From Chelonoidis abingdonii (lineage: Eukaryota; Chordata; Testudines; Testudinidae), in NCBI RefSeq assembly GCF_003597395.2, contig NC_133773.1, positions 126,867,517-126,931,516 on the forward strand: a DNA stretch of 64,000 bases, written 5' to 3'. Position numbers and translations under genes: made by a program. Under the pieces are notes generated by a model that was not told the origin of the DNA, ran no database searches, and worked only from the letters and a program-made list of their open reading frames with translations. How positions within the stretch are numbered: the first letter of the stretch is position 1; each line of letters starts with the position of its first letter. Positions 32,551-43,429 of this stretch are shown piece by piece.

Positions 32551-34245
32551 TTTATACCCTCCCTGACAGGTGTTTGTCTAACCTGTTCTTAAAAACCTCC
32601 AATGCTGGAGATTCCACAGTCCCCCTTGGTAATTTGTTCCAGTGCTTAACTACTCTTACAATTAGGAAGTTTTTCCTAATGTCTAACCTAAATCTTCCTG
32701 GCTGCAATTTCAGACTCTTACTACTTGTTCTGTATTCAGCGGATAAGGAGAACAATTTGTTACCCTCTGCTTTATAACAGACTTTTACATGCTTGAAAGC
32801 TGTTGTTATGCCCTCACTTCAGTCTTTTCTTCCCCTTACTAAGCAAACCCAGTTTTTCCTCACTGGTCTTGTTTTATAGACCTTTAGTAATTTTTGTTGC
32901 TCTCCTCTGGACTTTATCCCAGTTTGTCTTGGCTATATTTCCCTAGTTTGCTTGTGGGGTCATGTTAGATAGTATCAACAGTCTTTCTGAAGTTGAGATA
33001 TATCACATCTACTGCTTCCCTCCCATTCACAAGGCTTGTTATCCTGTCCAAGAAGGATATTAGGTTTGTTTAACATGACCTGTTCTTAACTAACAATCAA
33101 CATGGATTTGTCGTCACATTATCTTCGAGATGCTAACAAATTGATTATTTGTTCCATTAGCTTTCCAGCTACTAAATTATGCTGACTGGCCTATAATTCC
33201 TTGGCTTTTGCTTATTCCCCTTTTTATAGATGGGTTTGATATTTGCCCTTTTTCCTAGTTCTCTGTGATCTCTCTCGTTCTCCATAAGTTCTCAGAGATA
33301 ATTGCTAGTGGCTCAGAGATCTCTTCAGCTAGCTCCTTAAATATTCTAAGGGAATGGCTACACCTGTGAGTTAGAGCGCATTAAAGCAGCCCCAGGCACC
33401 CTAACTCCAGACAGTCCACCCTGGCAAGGCACTTAGAGTGCTTGGACTCTGCAGCTGGAGCACTCCTGGTAATCCACCTCCACGAGAAGCATAACGCTTG
33501 TTGCACCTCGGCTGAAATGCCCCAGTGTCAGTGTGAACGAGGTGTTGCATTATTGCACTTTGATCGGCCTTTGGAAACGTCCCATAATCCCCTTAAGTCA
33601 AGAGACCACTCTTGCCATTGTTTTGGAATCGGCTGTCGGAATGCGGATATACCCTTTCAAAGCTCTGTTTCTGACAGCCGGCATGCTTAGCTGCTCTAGG
33701 ACAAAGCAAGCCATTAGTGTGGAATGTTGCTTGCTGTGAGTGTGTGAGAGAGCAGGGGGAGGGGAATCTGAATTTACAAGACAACATGCTGACACACTGT
33801 CAGCACCCCACAAACCCACGCTCTCTCCACCCACATACACACAACACACTCCCTGTCATGCTCTACCCCACCCCCTGCATTTGAAAAGCACGTTGCAGCC
33901 ACTTCAATGCTGGAATAGCTACCACAATGCACTGCTCTTTGTGGCATTGCAAGAGCTGCTAATGTGGCCACGCCAGTGGGCTTGCAGCTGTCAGTGTGGA
34001 CAGACTGCAGCACTTTCCCTACTGCGCTCTCTGAAGGTTGGTTTAACTCAAAGCGCTCTACATCTGCAAGTGTAGCCATATCCTAAGATGTATTTCATTA
34101 GGCACTGCCAACTTGACAACTTTTAACTTGTCTAAGTAGTTCTTATCTTACTGTGTTGCCCTAAGTTTTATTTACTGCATTCCAAACCACTCTGCTACAA
34201 AGACAGAATTATTAATTTTCTCATGAGCTTTTTCATGGTGCTCAC
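32551..34245 (-). mobile_element. CR1 fragments (minus), interrupted by a 729-bp element
   Basis: 32551-32945 is a CR1 3' end in reverse: the minus frame 32552-32755 gives SKSLKLQPGRFRLDIRKNF and VVKHWNKLPRGTVESPALEV, typical of CR1 ORF2 ends. From about 32946 to 33350 is a different, older CR1/L3-like segment, also reverse (ctgactggcctataattcc; gatgggtttgatatttgccc). It resumes after the inserted element at about 34088 (atgtatttcattaggc; gtctaagtagttctta) and fades by about 34245. At least two CR1 insertions are present. Confidence 0.8.
33351..34079. mobile_element. 729-bp terminal-inverted-repeat element
   Basis: Left end atggctacacctgtgagtta then gagcgc; right end in reverse complement atggctacacttgcagatgt then agagcgc. 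Candidate 8-bp target duplications are attctaag (33343-33350) and atcctaag (34080-34087), one mismatch. The old CR1 on either side reads continuously when this block is removed. Eight bases suits a hAT element, but the superfamily is not certain. No transposase is encoded; open frames such as 33740-34075 are chance. Confidence 0.65.
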
Positions 34246-34330
34246 CACTGCAGAATCTGAGTGTAAGATGGGGGTGTATTATTCTCATTTTACAGATGGA
34301 GAGCTGAGGCACAGGGGGTTAGGTATAAAC
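34246..34330 (-). mobile_element. MIR-type relic
   Basis: The plus strand reads ttattctcattttacagatg then gagctgaggcacagg, the inverse of the MIR core. Short and diverged. Confidence 0.5.
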
Positions 34331-35615
34331 CTACAAAGTGGGGTGGACTAGTGTTCCCTAATTTGGCTTATTATGCATCATTAAAAGCTCAACAATAAAT
34401 CATCCAAAACCTTGGTAAAACTCAAACAAGACTGGAACCCAAATGTAGCTATGCGTAGTAATTGTTGGGTTAAAGAGAAATTTAAGTAACCAAAATTAAA
34501 GTCACCCATTCATTCAGGCCACCTGAGTAGCTTTGGACATTTTTTTTAAATTCCTGTTGCCAAGGCCCTCTGTTAGCTACTTTCATTAATAATCAAGAAT
34601 TTATTGTTAGGAACTGTCAAAGTAACTATATGTTGTGGGCAAGAGTTGAGATGACTCGATTTGGACAGCTGTTCCTGGTTTGAAATCGTACCAAGAGATA
34701 TGTAGTAATGTAAATACTATAAAGATCCCATATTTTCAGTATTTACAAATCAAGCATTTTATTGTAAAATCTGAATAGAAGGCAGTTCTATCTAGACTTT
34801 TAACCACATTTGAGTTGCAGACACAGGAGCAAGCTGAAACAAAAGGTTTAATTTTTAAGATGTATATAATTTTGATTGAAAAAGATGTTGATAAGAAAAC
34901 AACCCAGATTAAAAGATGGAAGAGGTATCTGGACAAATAAATTGATCAGGATGAGTAGGTCTCATGTAGGAAAGGGAATATACATCTTCCATTTCAGTAG
35001 CTCATAAAGAAATTTTTTGTAAATTATTGTATAGATGGCATGTGACTCCAGTTAAGATCTATCATAGTTTTTTGCTTCTAGGGAGGCGCTTTGCTTCATG
35101 GATTGCAGGGAAAGGCACATGAGGTGGTTGAGTTCAGGAATTACAATGTTTTGGGAGGAAATAATTGAAGAGATTCATCTTGTGACAAAATCCCAGCTTT
35201 CTAGAGATTCCCTGACTTGCTTACTTAATGCTCCACTAAAGGGTCTACATTTTAAGCAGAATGACAAATTAATTTTTTTTCTGTTAGTAGCTGGACATTG
35301 TATTGCATGTTACTGGAAAAATATGACGACTCCTATGGAATTGTGGTGTAGTAAAATATGGACTATCATTTAAATGAAAAAGCTTTCACAACAAGTATAT
35401 GCACAAGAAAGTTGCCAAAAAGAGGATTCAGAATTTAGAATTTGGTCATCCTTTTTACCGTAGTCAGAGGAGGAGGGCTCCCTAGAAAGCACAGGTTCTC
35501 TGAATATTAACCTGATCCTAAATAAGTAATATACAATATTAACGTTCTATTGTGACTTTGCCTTAATAAACAGTTTTTTAAAAAAAGTATCCCTGATTAT
35601 GGGTACTCAATTTGA
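34331..35615. other. Unassigned AT-rich sequence
   Basis: No gene or repeat recognised. The 91-codon frame at 35098-35373 has no homology I know and no splice or promoter context. Confidence 0.45.
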
Positions 35616-35619
35616 GACA

Positions 35620-35745
35620 CTTGTGGCCTGATTTTTTCCAGAGTATGTAACATTATATAGCACATTATATGTTTGAAGTTCAGCTCCCATTAGCTTCAGT
35701 TGCAGCTGTGAATGCTCAGCATGTTTGCAAATCCAACCGCAGGAT
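35620..35745. repeat. Decayed palindromic MITE
   Basis: ggcctgattttttccagag at the left and atgctcagcatgtttgcaaa at the right, with cagctcccattagcttcagt in the middle, match a common amniote palindrome (ends like ggcctgattttcagag). Low preservation. Confidence 0.4.
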
Positions 35746-36049
35746 CTCAGGTCAGACACCTAGAAAATGAACTATGCACAATTAGTGACCACCTGATAAA
35801 AAGTTTTGGTTTAAGTGACTTTTCCAGTGCAGGAGCCCTTCAGCCCCATCTCCATTTCATCCCCCCAACGCTCCCAGGCCCTTTCCCAGCCATTCCCAAT
35901 TCCTCCTTCTTGTCATAGTCCTGTCCCTTACCCAGTTAGTTCTAATTCTGTCCCCCCAAGCTTCATCCAATCTTTCTCTCTCGTCTTCAGCTTCCAGTCA
36001 CACCCCCTCCTGACTTTTTCTGTCCCCACTGATTTCCAGTGGTGGTCTC

Positions 36050-36265
36050 CCTCCCTAAACTCCTTATCTACTCTCTGCAGGAAGGGTGGCCAGCATGTCC
36101 CTCAGCCCGCGCTGCTTCCTCCAGCTCCCATTGGCCTGGAGCAGTGAACCACAGCCAGTGGGAGCCACAATCGGCCAAATCTGCAGACATGGCAGGTAAA
36201 CAAACTGGCCCAGCCTGCCAGGGGCTTTCCCTGAATAAGCAGCAGCCCTAGTTTGAGAACCACTG
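36050..36265. mobile_element. hAT-type MITE (right portion)
   Basis: Ends in ctagtttgagaaccactg, the inverse of the common hAT terminus CAGTGGTTCTCAAACTAG. The GC-rich body includes ccattggcctggagcagtga and aggggctttccctgaataag. The left end is unclear, so the start is approximate; the C-rich stretch 35830-36050 may be part of it. Confidence 0.65.
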
Positions 36266-36269
36266 TCGT

Positions 36270-37380
36270 AGGAGATCAGACTAGATGATCTTATGGTCCT
36301 TTCTGTCCTCAAAACCTGACTCCTTGAACCCTCCACTTCAGCTCTGAACCTCCTCACACCCAGCCTCTTTGCCCAACCTTTTTCTTTGATTGGCCTCTGT
36401 AATTTTTTACCCTTCACAACTTTTTGTTAGAGACTCTGAACAGGCCTAGTGCTGAAATGGGTGAAGTCTGAAATTTGCAGTCTGGTATGGAATTAGACCT
36501 CAGTGAGGAGAGGTGTATTTATTCTGGAGGAATTTGGGTTTTGTTTTCCAAATTTTTTTAGAATTTAAAAAATCACAATGACCATACATAATACAGTTTT
36601 TGACTAGACTTATTAAATGGATTTATGAAGTAAAAATGTGCTCTCATGCATTCATCTGTAGTTTAAGCATGCATTAACTTTTTTTATCCCTGCTAGGTGT
36701 GCAATTTTGAAGTGTTAGGAACAAGTACTATTCCTATAGGCTTAAAGGTTGGGATTCTGAGTGGTGTTTCAGCTATGGACTATCTATTGCTATATTTCTT
36801 GTTGCCATAAATGGAGGTGAGGGATTGTTTAGATCAGTGGACAGGTCTGTTACTGTTAGATTTGTTTGTGATATGTCTTAAACTATATTTTGAATTTTGT
36901 AATTGCTTTCTTCTCATTACAGAATGTTTTAATGTACGCTGGGGTAATTTTCTGGTATTTGTGGATTCTGGTGACTTCTGTGACTTTTTTGGTTTGGTAA
37001 TATTTCACGAACAGATCCAATTTGTTTGGTTAAAGGAATAATATAATTTTATTTTCCATTATTTTTAAAAAGGAAAATAAATGGTAAATGCCATTCAAAG
37101 AACTGTTAAGACACTCAAATATGTCTGTCTGTCTGTCTGTCTCTCTCTAGCAATACCAGATACACATCTAGAATCTTGTAAAATGTAGGGCATCCTTGAA
37201 TGATACGATACTCTCAGTATGTCAATTGTGCTCCCTCAAGACATCTTACTATAAAAACATTTTGCTGTTTAATACAGTTAAATATTTAGCATCCTACAAT
37301 ACATTCATACTTGGTCTGTTTTTACAGAAAGTAAGTTGTACAGTAGATACATATGAAATAAAAAAAAAAAAAATTCCCCT
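36270..37380. other. Unassigned sequence with CR1-like tail scrap
   Basis: 36268-36305 (gatcagactagatgatctta) is a CR1 3' tail scrap. The rest is AT-rich. A GTCT microsatellite lies at 37123-37149. No gene seen. Confidence 0.5.
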
Positions 37381-37383
37381 CTC

Positions 37384-37735
37384 ACCCCTATGGGTAGTAT
37401 GTGTCTTCCTCAACCTCGGGTCCTCTACCAGAGGCCTGGGAGTTTGAGAGTTCTGCGCATGTATCTGGCGGTTCCAGCACTGGCCCTTTCTGGACAGAGA
37501 GCTCTGATGTTGTTCCTCGGGATCCTTCTTGGAGGGGCACAACTCACCAGCTTAGAGTCACAAGCCCTGCGTGCTCCCTACCACCGACTGAGACCTTTAC
37601 GATCCGCCCTATTTTGGCCTTCCACTTCCATCCATCTAGAATACCTCTCTAGCCCTCCTCTTTCAGGCCCTGGTACTTCTCCAGCTTCTCATATTCCTTC
37701 TTCCTGATATTGCTATCACTTGGCACTGCTATATC
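37384..37735 (-). pseudogene. C-terminal fragment of a restriction-like-endonuclease LINE (tentative)
   Basis: On the minus strand 37655-37735 reads LDIAVPSDSNIRKKEYEKLE then KYQGLKEE. The region down to 37384 continues, in shifting frames, with nucleotide similarity to the same protein family's end (tctctgtccagaaagggcca; ctcaaactcccaggcctctg). This matches my memory of the C-terminal PD-(D/E)XK-type endonuclease region of R2/R4/NeSL-class LINEs; the first catalytic Asp would lie upstream, which is missing. No RT is present here. It adjoins a tRNA-derived SINE. Family assignment is by memory only. Confidence 0.55.
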
Positions 37736-37915
37736 TAGCGTAGTGGTTAAGAGCGCCGCCCTTTGATACAGGAGGCCGCCCTTTGATACGAGAGACTGGG
37801 GTTCAAATCCTGGTTGGTACTCAACTTTCCAGTAGGGGACCTTGGGCAAAAGACCCCCTAACGCTTCACCTGCCTACCTCAAAAATATGAGAGTGACACG
37901 AACTAGGAGAAAAAT
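37736..37915 (+). mobile_element. tRNA-derived SINE (CORE/MIR-like) with a 20-bp duplication
   Basis: The A box is in tagcgtagtggttaagagc and the B box is ggttcaaatcc (37801-37811). Between them gccgccctttgatac occurs twice, at 37755 and 37775, an exact 20-bp period. Downstream, accttgggca recalls the CORE/MIR domain. An AT microsatellite follows at 37916-37935. The duplication lengthens the tRNA-like region, so this is not a working tRNA gene. Confidence 0.65.
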
Positions 37916-37984
37916 AAATATATATATATATATACTGTTATTGTCCAACTATACTGAAAGAAAGATATAAGATACTTAATATGG

Positions 37985-38700
37985 TTTTAATCAGGGTGCA
38001 ACTTTATTAGTAGATGTCTGGGACTACGTGGCAGATAAGTGTATAGCGCAGGTAACTCCACGATCATTCAATATCTTCTTGAGGGCTTCTGTCAGCCGCC
38101 CTCTTATTTCCATCCAGTTCCCTCAGCCAGCCCATTGCTAGGACTTTACCACTCCCTTCCCCCAAATGAGGGTTAAGGTGGGCTATAAGGAGAGGGAGGT
38201 TGTCTCCCTGCTGTGTTTAAGTCCTTTGCCACACCATTTCTTTGGCCACTGTGTTTACTCCCTAAGGGAGCACCTGCACTGAACATCTGTCCCAGACCTG
38301 CATAATGAGTTGTGACAGCATAGCCTAACTCCCTTCCCTATTCATCATAACAAAGCCCGCCATGAGCCCACTGTGGGGAAGGTGGAAAAAAGCTACTCCA
38401 CCTAGGCCAATCTGGCGATGAGGGGAAAAATTCCTTCCCAGCCACCCTAGAAAGGAGCAGTTAGCGCCATGCCCACAGCAGATCCTGACCAAACCTGGTA
38501 TTTTGCCACCTCAAGGGAAGGAAGTGTGGGTGCTGCTGCACCTCATCTGGGGAAAAGGGGATTAATTTGCTGGGCTTGGCCCTTTTGAACTCCCCAGCCC
38601 TTCTGGTCCCTGGGGATGAGTCAGCATTGCCACACTGACCATTCCCCTTTTTGCAGCAGCTTTTGAGATTCTCTCCCACCCCTCACCTGTAAAGTGCTAT
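37985..38700 (+). repeat. Unclassified interspersed repeat, copy 1
   Basis: Starts near ggtgcaactttattagtaga and includes aaaaattccttcccagccac. Its first part resembles 63045-63365 (ggtgcaactttattcactta; gtctgg..tac.tggca; gaggttg.ctccc.gctg), so it is a dispersed repeat. No coding sequence or ends identified. It could be an LTR or internal part of a retroelement. Confidence 0.5.
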
Positions 38701-40349
38701 TTCCCTTCCCCTGGCAAGCTGGACATTTTTGCTGCCCTCATCCCCCACTTAAGGTGTAGTGCAGTCAACTTTCTAATTAGACGTTTAGGTGGATAATATT
38801 TTGAACTCAAAATTTTAAATGGATTTATCTTAAATTTCATCAATGTTTTTAATAAAATACATCCAGTAGTCAGAGGAAGTAATATTTTTGCATTTATTGA
38901 AATAATTTGAGAGCAGGCTAATACAAAAAATACAAAACAGCTATGCTGCAACATAATAGTCAGTAAAGCAAGGGATGATTTTAAAATATCCAGTTACTAT
39001 AACTGTAAGTGATTCTCAGAGAAACAAAATGGGAGGTAGTTCAAAGGTATATCTGTCTCTGAATTAAATAAAAAATACCCTTTTAAATGGGTACAGATAA
39101 AGGTATTCAAATACATGCCTTACAGAGAAAACAACTCTACATTTAAGGATGTGTATATGTTATACTTTCTGAGAAAGTGAGCTGTATGTGATTATGCAAT
39201 TAGACTATATTATTATGCATACTATTTGCACATGGGGGCAAAGATAGGATAAGTTTGGGTAAACAAACAGAATATTTGTATTTCCTGACTTCTACAACCA
39301 ATTTAGGTTAATTTCTGTTAATCATTTTTTTTCACAAGGAATATATTATTCACCAGTGATTAAACACATGAGGCAAGGTAAAACACAAAAAAAGTTATGT
39401 TTTAACAATGGAAAAGAAATTGTTAGTTTTGTTAAATTAGCACTTAAAGCATTGAAGAATCCGGAGTATGGATATTAGTTGAGACAAATACTAAAATGCT
39501 GACCTTTCTCTTACCATCATTATGAGGGCATGTTTTATGAAAATGCAACACTGCAAGTTGCTGCCAGCAGTTTGACTGAAATCTAATTGTGTCATGCTTC
39601 CAACAAAAGCATTGCTGTACAGCCACATGACTGCGGCATCCATAAATAATCACATAATCTTTCTGCTAGAGGGCCTGCATTAGACTCACAGCAGAGTCTG
39701 TATTCAGGGCTTAACTGCTCTTTGAGTCAAAAGAAGACAGTAGGGACTAAATGCACCTTATATTAACCATGCATTTTATCAGCCAGACAAAGTAGTGAAA
39801 AGTGAATTGCAGTACTTCTGCATTTAATTGAAATTCAGCAGAAATTGTACACACGTAGTAATTCAAACGAAAACCAACAAACTAGATGTTGCTTTTTAGA
39901 TAGGGCCTCTTAAAATTAAGCATATGTCCAGTTATCAATCATGAAGAAATGTAACTGAAACATGACACAGATAATTATTTCCATTTTGTTTCTAATGTTT
40001 TTACCAGTGGTTTTAAAAGAATACCTGAAACTAGCACTAATCTCCACACTCAACCAGTGGCCAATGGCAGCAAACAGGAAGATGTTCAGGAAAGTATAGG
40101 TAGGGCAGTCAGGAACAAGACTGCAATCCAGGCCACATAAAGGACTGCAGATGTTTGGGAGGTATTTTTCTGTTTTCCTGCACTTGAAAAGCATTAGCTA
40201 CTTTCTAGAGAAAGGAAGAGGATGTTATTGTGTCATTTGGCAGGTGTTACATATGTGTTCTTGTATTTCTCCAATTAGAACATATGTGGGTTTATATACC
40301 TTATTTTCTTCTTTAGAGCTTTTAAATGATGCACTTAGTATATTGTTAC
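38701..40349. other. Unassigned AT-rich sequence
   Basis: No supported gene. The minus frame 39916-40194 and plus frame 40151-40432 (about 92 codons each) show no recognisable domain. Confidence 0.45.
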
Positions 40350-41223
40350 TAGGGCTGACCAAAATGTGGAATTTCTGTTCTATGAGAAATTTTGGCATTT
40401 TGAAATTTATTGCAAATCAGAAATCTCCCTAAAAATTAGTTTAGGAAACACTGACACATAATTCTTCTGAAAGGAAGTATGCTTCCTGGACTAGCAGCAC
40501 ACATGAAACTGACAAGAGTATCAATTTCATCTAGCAGCTGCTAGGTTTCCATGGTCTGTGGCTCCTGGGCCCCTGGCTGGGGACCTCAGGGCTTTCAGAC
40601 TCCCAGGCCAGCTGGCTATTTGGGCTGACTAACTCCTAAGTGGACAACATGGGGAGCCAGCTGGTCTGAGAATCTGGAACTCCTGAGGTTTCTGGCCAGG
40701 AGTATATTCTACATTGCAGGGCTGCCCCAAAATCTTTGGAGCCTGGAAGTCCATCCCAGGACCTCCAGGCTCCTAGCTTTGAGCCCAGAAGCCCTGAGGA
40801 TACCTAGAATTTTCAGGATCCCTTCTGTGGAGCTTGGAACCATGGTTCTCAGGCCTTCCAGGCTCCCTTCCTGTAGAGCCAGGAGTCAAGCCCCAGTTAC
40901 AGTCAGGGCTTCTCGGCTTGTGGAGCCAGAAGTTTGGAAGTCCCAAAAGCCTCTTCAAGCCAGATGTTTCAGTTCTTCCTGGCTGCACAGCAGCAATGCA
41001 GGAAACCCTTGGAGTCTGGCATGGTGGGGCTCCCATGGAGTAGTGGACCCGAGAAATCTGGGTCCCCAGCCCTATGACAGGGCTGCCCAGGAGCCGCGGA
41101 CCCTGGAAATCTGGGAGACAGGGTTCCTCTGCAACCGTGCCTGTGATTGAAAGGTCTTTGAACCCAACCTGCTTTCATAAGAAATTTTGAATTCAATGAA
41201 CTGGCATTTTCAAACCAGCTCTA
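40350..41223. mobile_element. 874-bp hAT-type element with repetitive GC-rich core
   Basis: Left terminus tagggctgaccaaaatg; right terminus in reverse complement tagagctggtttgaaaatg. Candidate 8-bp target duplications are attgttac (40342-40349) and attgtttg (41224-41231), six of eight identical. Inner arms gagaaattttggcattttga (near 40382) and ataagaaattttgaattcaa also relate. The core 40540-41110 is made of loosely repeated GC-rich units containing variants of gagcc-cagaag and ccaggctcc. Open frames within the core (40779-41150 plus, 40773-41036 minus) reflect repetition, not genes. Confidence 0.68.
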
Positions 41224-41231
41224 ATTGTTTG

Positions 41232-42199
41232 TCCACCACTTTCTTTCCTTGTCATAGATAGTCTTTGCTGATAAAGAGATTCAGAGAGTTCTGAATAGAT
41301 GTGTATGCTTTGAGTGGTACAGCATATGCAGGATATAGACGGATCTACTGTCTTCAATAGATGGTGATATATTTAGTTCTTGCATGTTGGGAAGCCAATA
41401 GAGGTTGGAGGCTGTGACCACAGCACAAGACTTTATGGGGACTGGGGAGCGGAACCAAGGAGGTGTTGGGTGGTAGGAGCCAGGCTGATTGCATGAGGGA
41501 TGCATGTCACAGCCCCACTTTCATACCATAGAACCTCAACAAGGTACTGACTTAAGTTAGCAGGTTATGTCTGGATGGTATTATGTAGATTTTGTTGTTG
41601 TTTGTTAAGTATCAGTAATTGTTTTCAACATCTAGCATGCCATTAACAGAAGTGTCTGTAAACCATTTCATTGTCTGAATCGTTGAGCCACTGTTAATAG
41701 ATTAATATGGATCTTTTATCCATCACATTAAACACTGTATGGGGCATGTAGTAATTGGTCTTGAAACTGAAGGTACTGGGCCAAATTCTGCTCAGTTACT
41801 CCTGAATCTCACCAAAAATCAGGATATACATCCTTGAATGGGTGATTCAAATGAGAATGTACTTTGTTCATTTCATGCTTCCATAATTTGAAATCCATTT
41901 AAAGCTTAGATTCTGCAGAAGTTGATATTTTCCTATGAAAGTGTCTTACTGAATGTGGGTGTGTTGGTTTTAAATTCTGCTTTAAGCCTTCATTTTTTAG
42001 ACTATCTGGCTAATTACTTTGTTTTATAAATGTTTTTGCAGCTCCTGCTGACGTCAGTATGAACTTTTAGTAAAAGTGAGTAATGGATATAATCCCACAG
42101 AGAATATGTACCTGCTGTGAGATGTCCTTTTTACTCAATTCAAACACTATGATGCTAACCAAGCATTAACTATAACAAGTGTTTGTTAGCGGTAAAAAT
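41232..42199. other. Unassigned AT-rich sequence
   Basis: 41772-41800 (gggccaaattctgctcagtt) is an end of a common amniote palindromic MITE. Nothing else recognised. Confidence 0.45.
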
Positions 42200-42500
42200 T
42201 TGGACACAATGGATACAGATTCTTACTGGTGCCATCCTTCATATCCTTCCTAAAGATCTATCTATTCTGTGATACCTACAGGGAACCTGTTAACCAATGA
42301 TGACTAGGTGGAACTGCGCTTGGGGATAGCATTTGGAATGTCAAATTCTCACTGCTTTTGTTTGTTGTTCTCGTTTCAATTTAGATTGTAATCTTTTCAG
42401 TGCAGGAGGTCAATGTTTGTACAATGCCTAGCATAAAGGAATCCTGATGATGATTGTTGTCTTTTGGATGTTAATGCAATACAACTATTACCATTCCTTA
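42200..42500 (+). mobile_element. L2/CR1-like LINE 3' end
   Basis: gatctatctattctgtgata near 42246 and gattgtaatcttttcagtgc then gtacaatgcctagcataaag near 42384-42440 match the same old LINE tail as 21300-21640. Diverged, no ORF. Confidence 0.55.
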
Positions 42501-43085
42501 TTTTTTGTAAAATATTTGGAGAGCCTTAGACAGAAGAGGCTACAGAAATACAGAGTATTGTTTTAGTTTTGTTGATATTAAAATTTGGTTACTGCACAAT
42601 TAAACACATTTGGGCGACGTAACCTGAATAAAACCAAAAAGCAGTTACAGATATCAGAAAACTTTAGATTAGGCATAGAGACCAGAATATAATTATTTAG
42701 ATTTAGTTTTATTTGAATATTTCTCTGTATCATATGAAGTAGCCTTTGCATGTTACTTATTTTTTTTTCCTTAAGACAGTGGCCTATTAAAATCCACAGA
42801 ACACTATGGCTGCTAATCCTTCAAAGTTATCCAAAGAATTAAAATGTTGAGCTTTTTCCCCCCTCTTATTAAGTCTGACTCCAGAATGACTGTTTAATGT
42901 TTAACCTCAGCATTAGCTGAATAATAAAACTGCACTTTCTCAAGTGCTATCAAACTTAAATGATTCTTGTTCCCCAGGCTATAGGAAGATGGAGATCAAA
43001 GTAGAGGTGGTTCAGTAAGTAGGAGAAGATGAGGAGTGGGTTGGGATGGTATCAACTAGTCTTGATCCAGAGCACTCCCTACTAA
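42501..43085. other. Unassigned AT-rich sequence
   Basis: No gene or repeat recognised. Confidence 0.5.
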
Positions 43086-43235
43086 TTTAGAGTACATAAT
43101 ACTTTATGTAACAACTTTCACCCAAGAATCTCAGATTGTTTTACAAACATTTAACTAACAACTTAATTTTCACAACACCCCTTTGTATTACTGAATATTA
43201 GTTCTATTTTACACATGACAAATGCAGAGCTTATT
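43086..43235 (-). mobile_element. MIR-type SINE relic
   Basis: Plus strand: ttttacaaacatttaactaa, ttttcacaacaccc, tagttctattttacacatga then caaatgcagagc. This is the inverse of the MIR 3' half. Confidence 0.6.
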
Positions 43236-43340
43236 GCTCTGACCCTGCCATTGCTCATGTGCTTAACGTTTTGCATATGGGTCACAGTGGATAACTTGTG
43301 TGTAAAGTGAAGCATGTGGTTGCAGAAACGGGGCCTAATG

Positions 43341-43427
43341 GCTCAGATCCTCAGCGGTTTTTGGGTGCCTAATTCCCATTGATTTCAGTGAGAGTTAGGA
43401 GCCTAAATATCTTTGAGGATCTGGGCC
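43341..43427. repeat. Short palindromic MITE
   Basis: Left ctcagatcctcag then gggtgcctaattcc; right gttaggagcctaaat then tttgaggatctgggcc, its inverse. About 87 bp with a central ccattgatttcagtgag. Confidence 0.7.
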
Positions 43428-43429
43428 TA

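Noticed and set aside
33740..34079. 111-codon plus and 101-codon minus frames as genes
   Set aside because: Both fall in the body of a TIR element and overlap each other.
37736..37815. Functional tRNA gene
   Set aside because: A and B boxes exist, but a 20-bp duplication separates them and no acceptor stem closes; it is a SINE head.
40779..41150. 123-codon frame with repeated Pro/Leu/Ser
   Set aside because: It lies within the repetitive core of a hAT element; the minus strand is open too.
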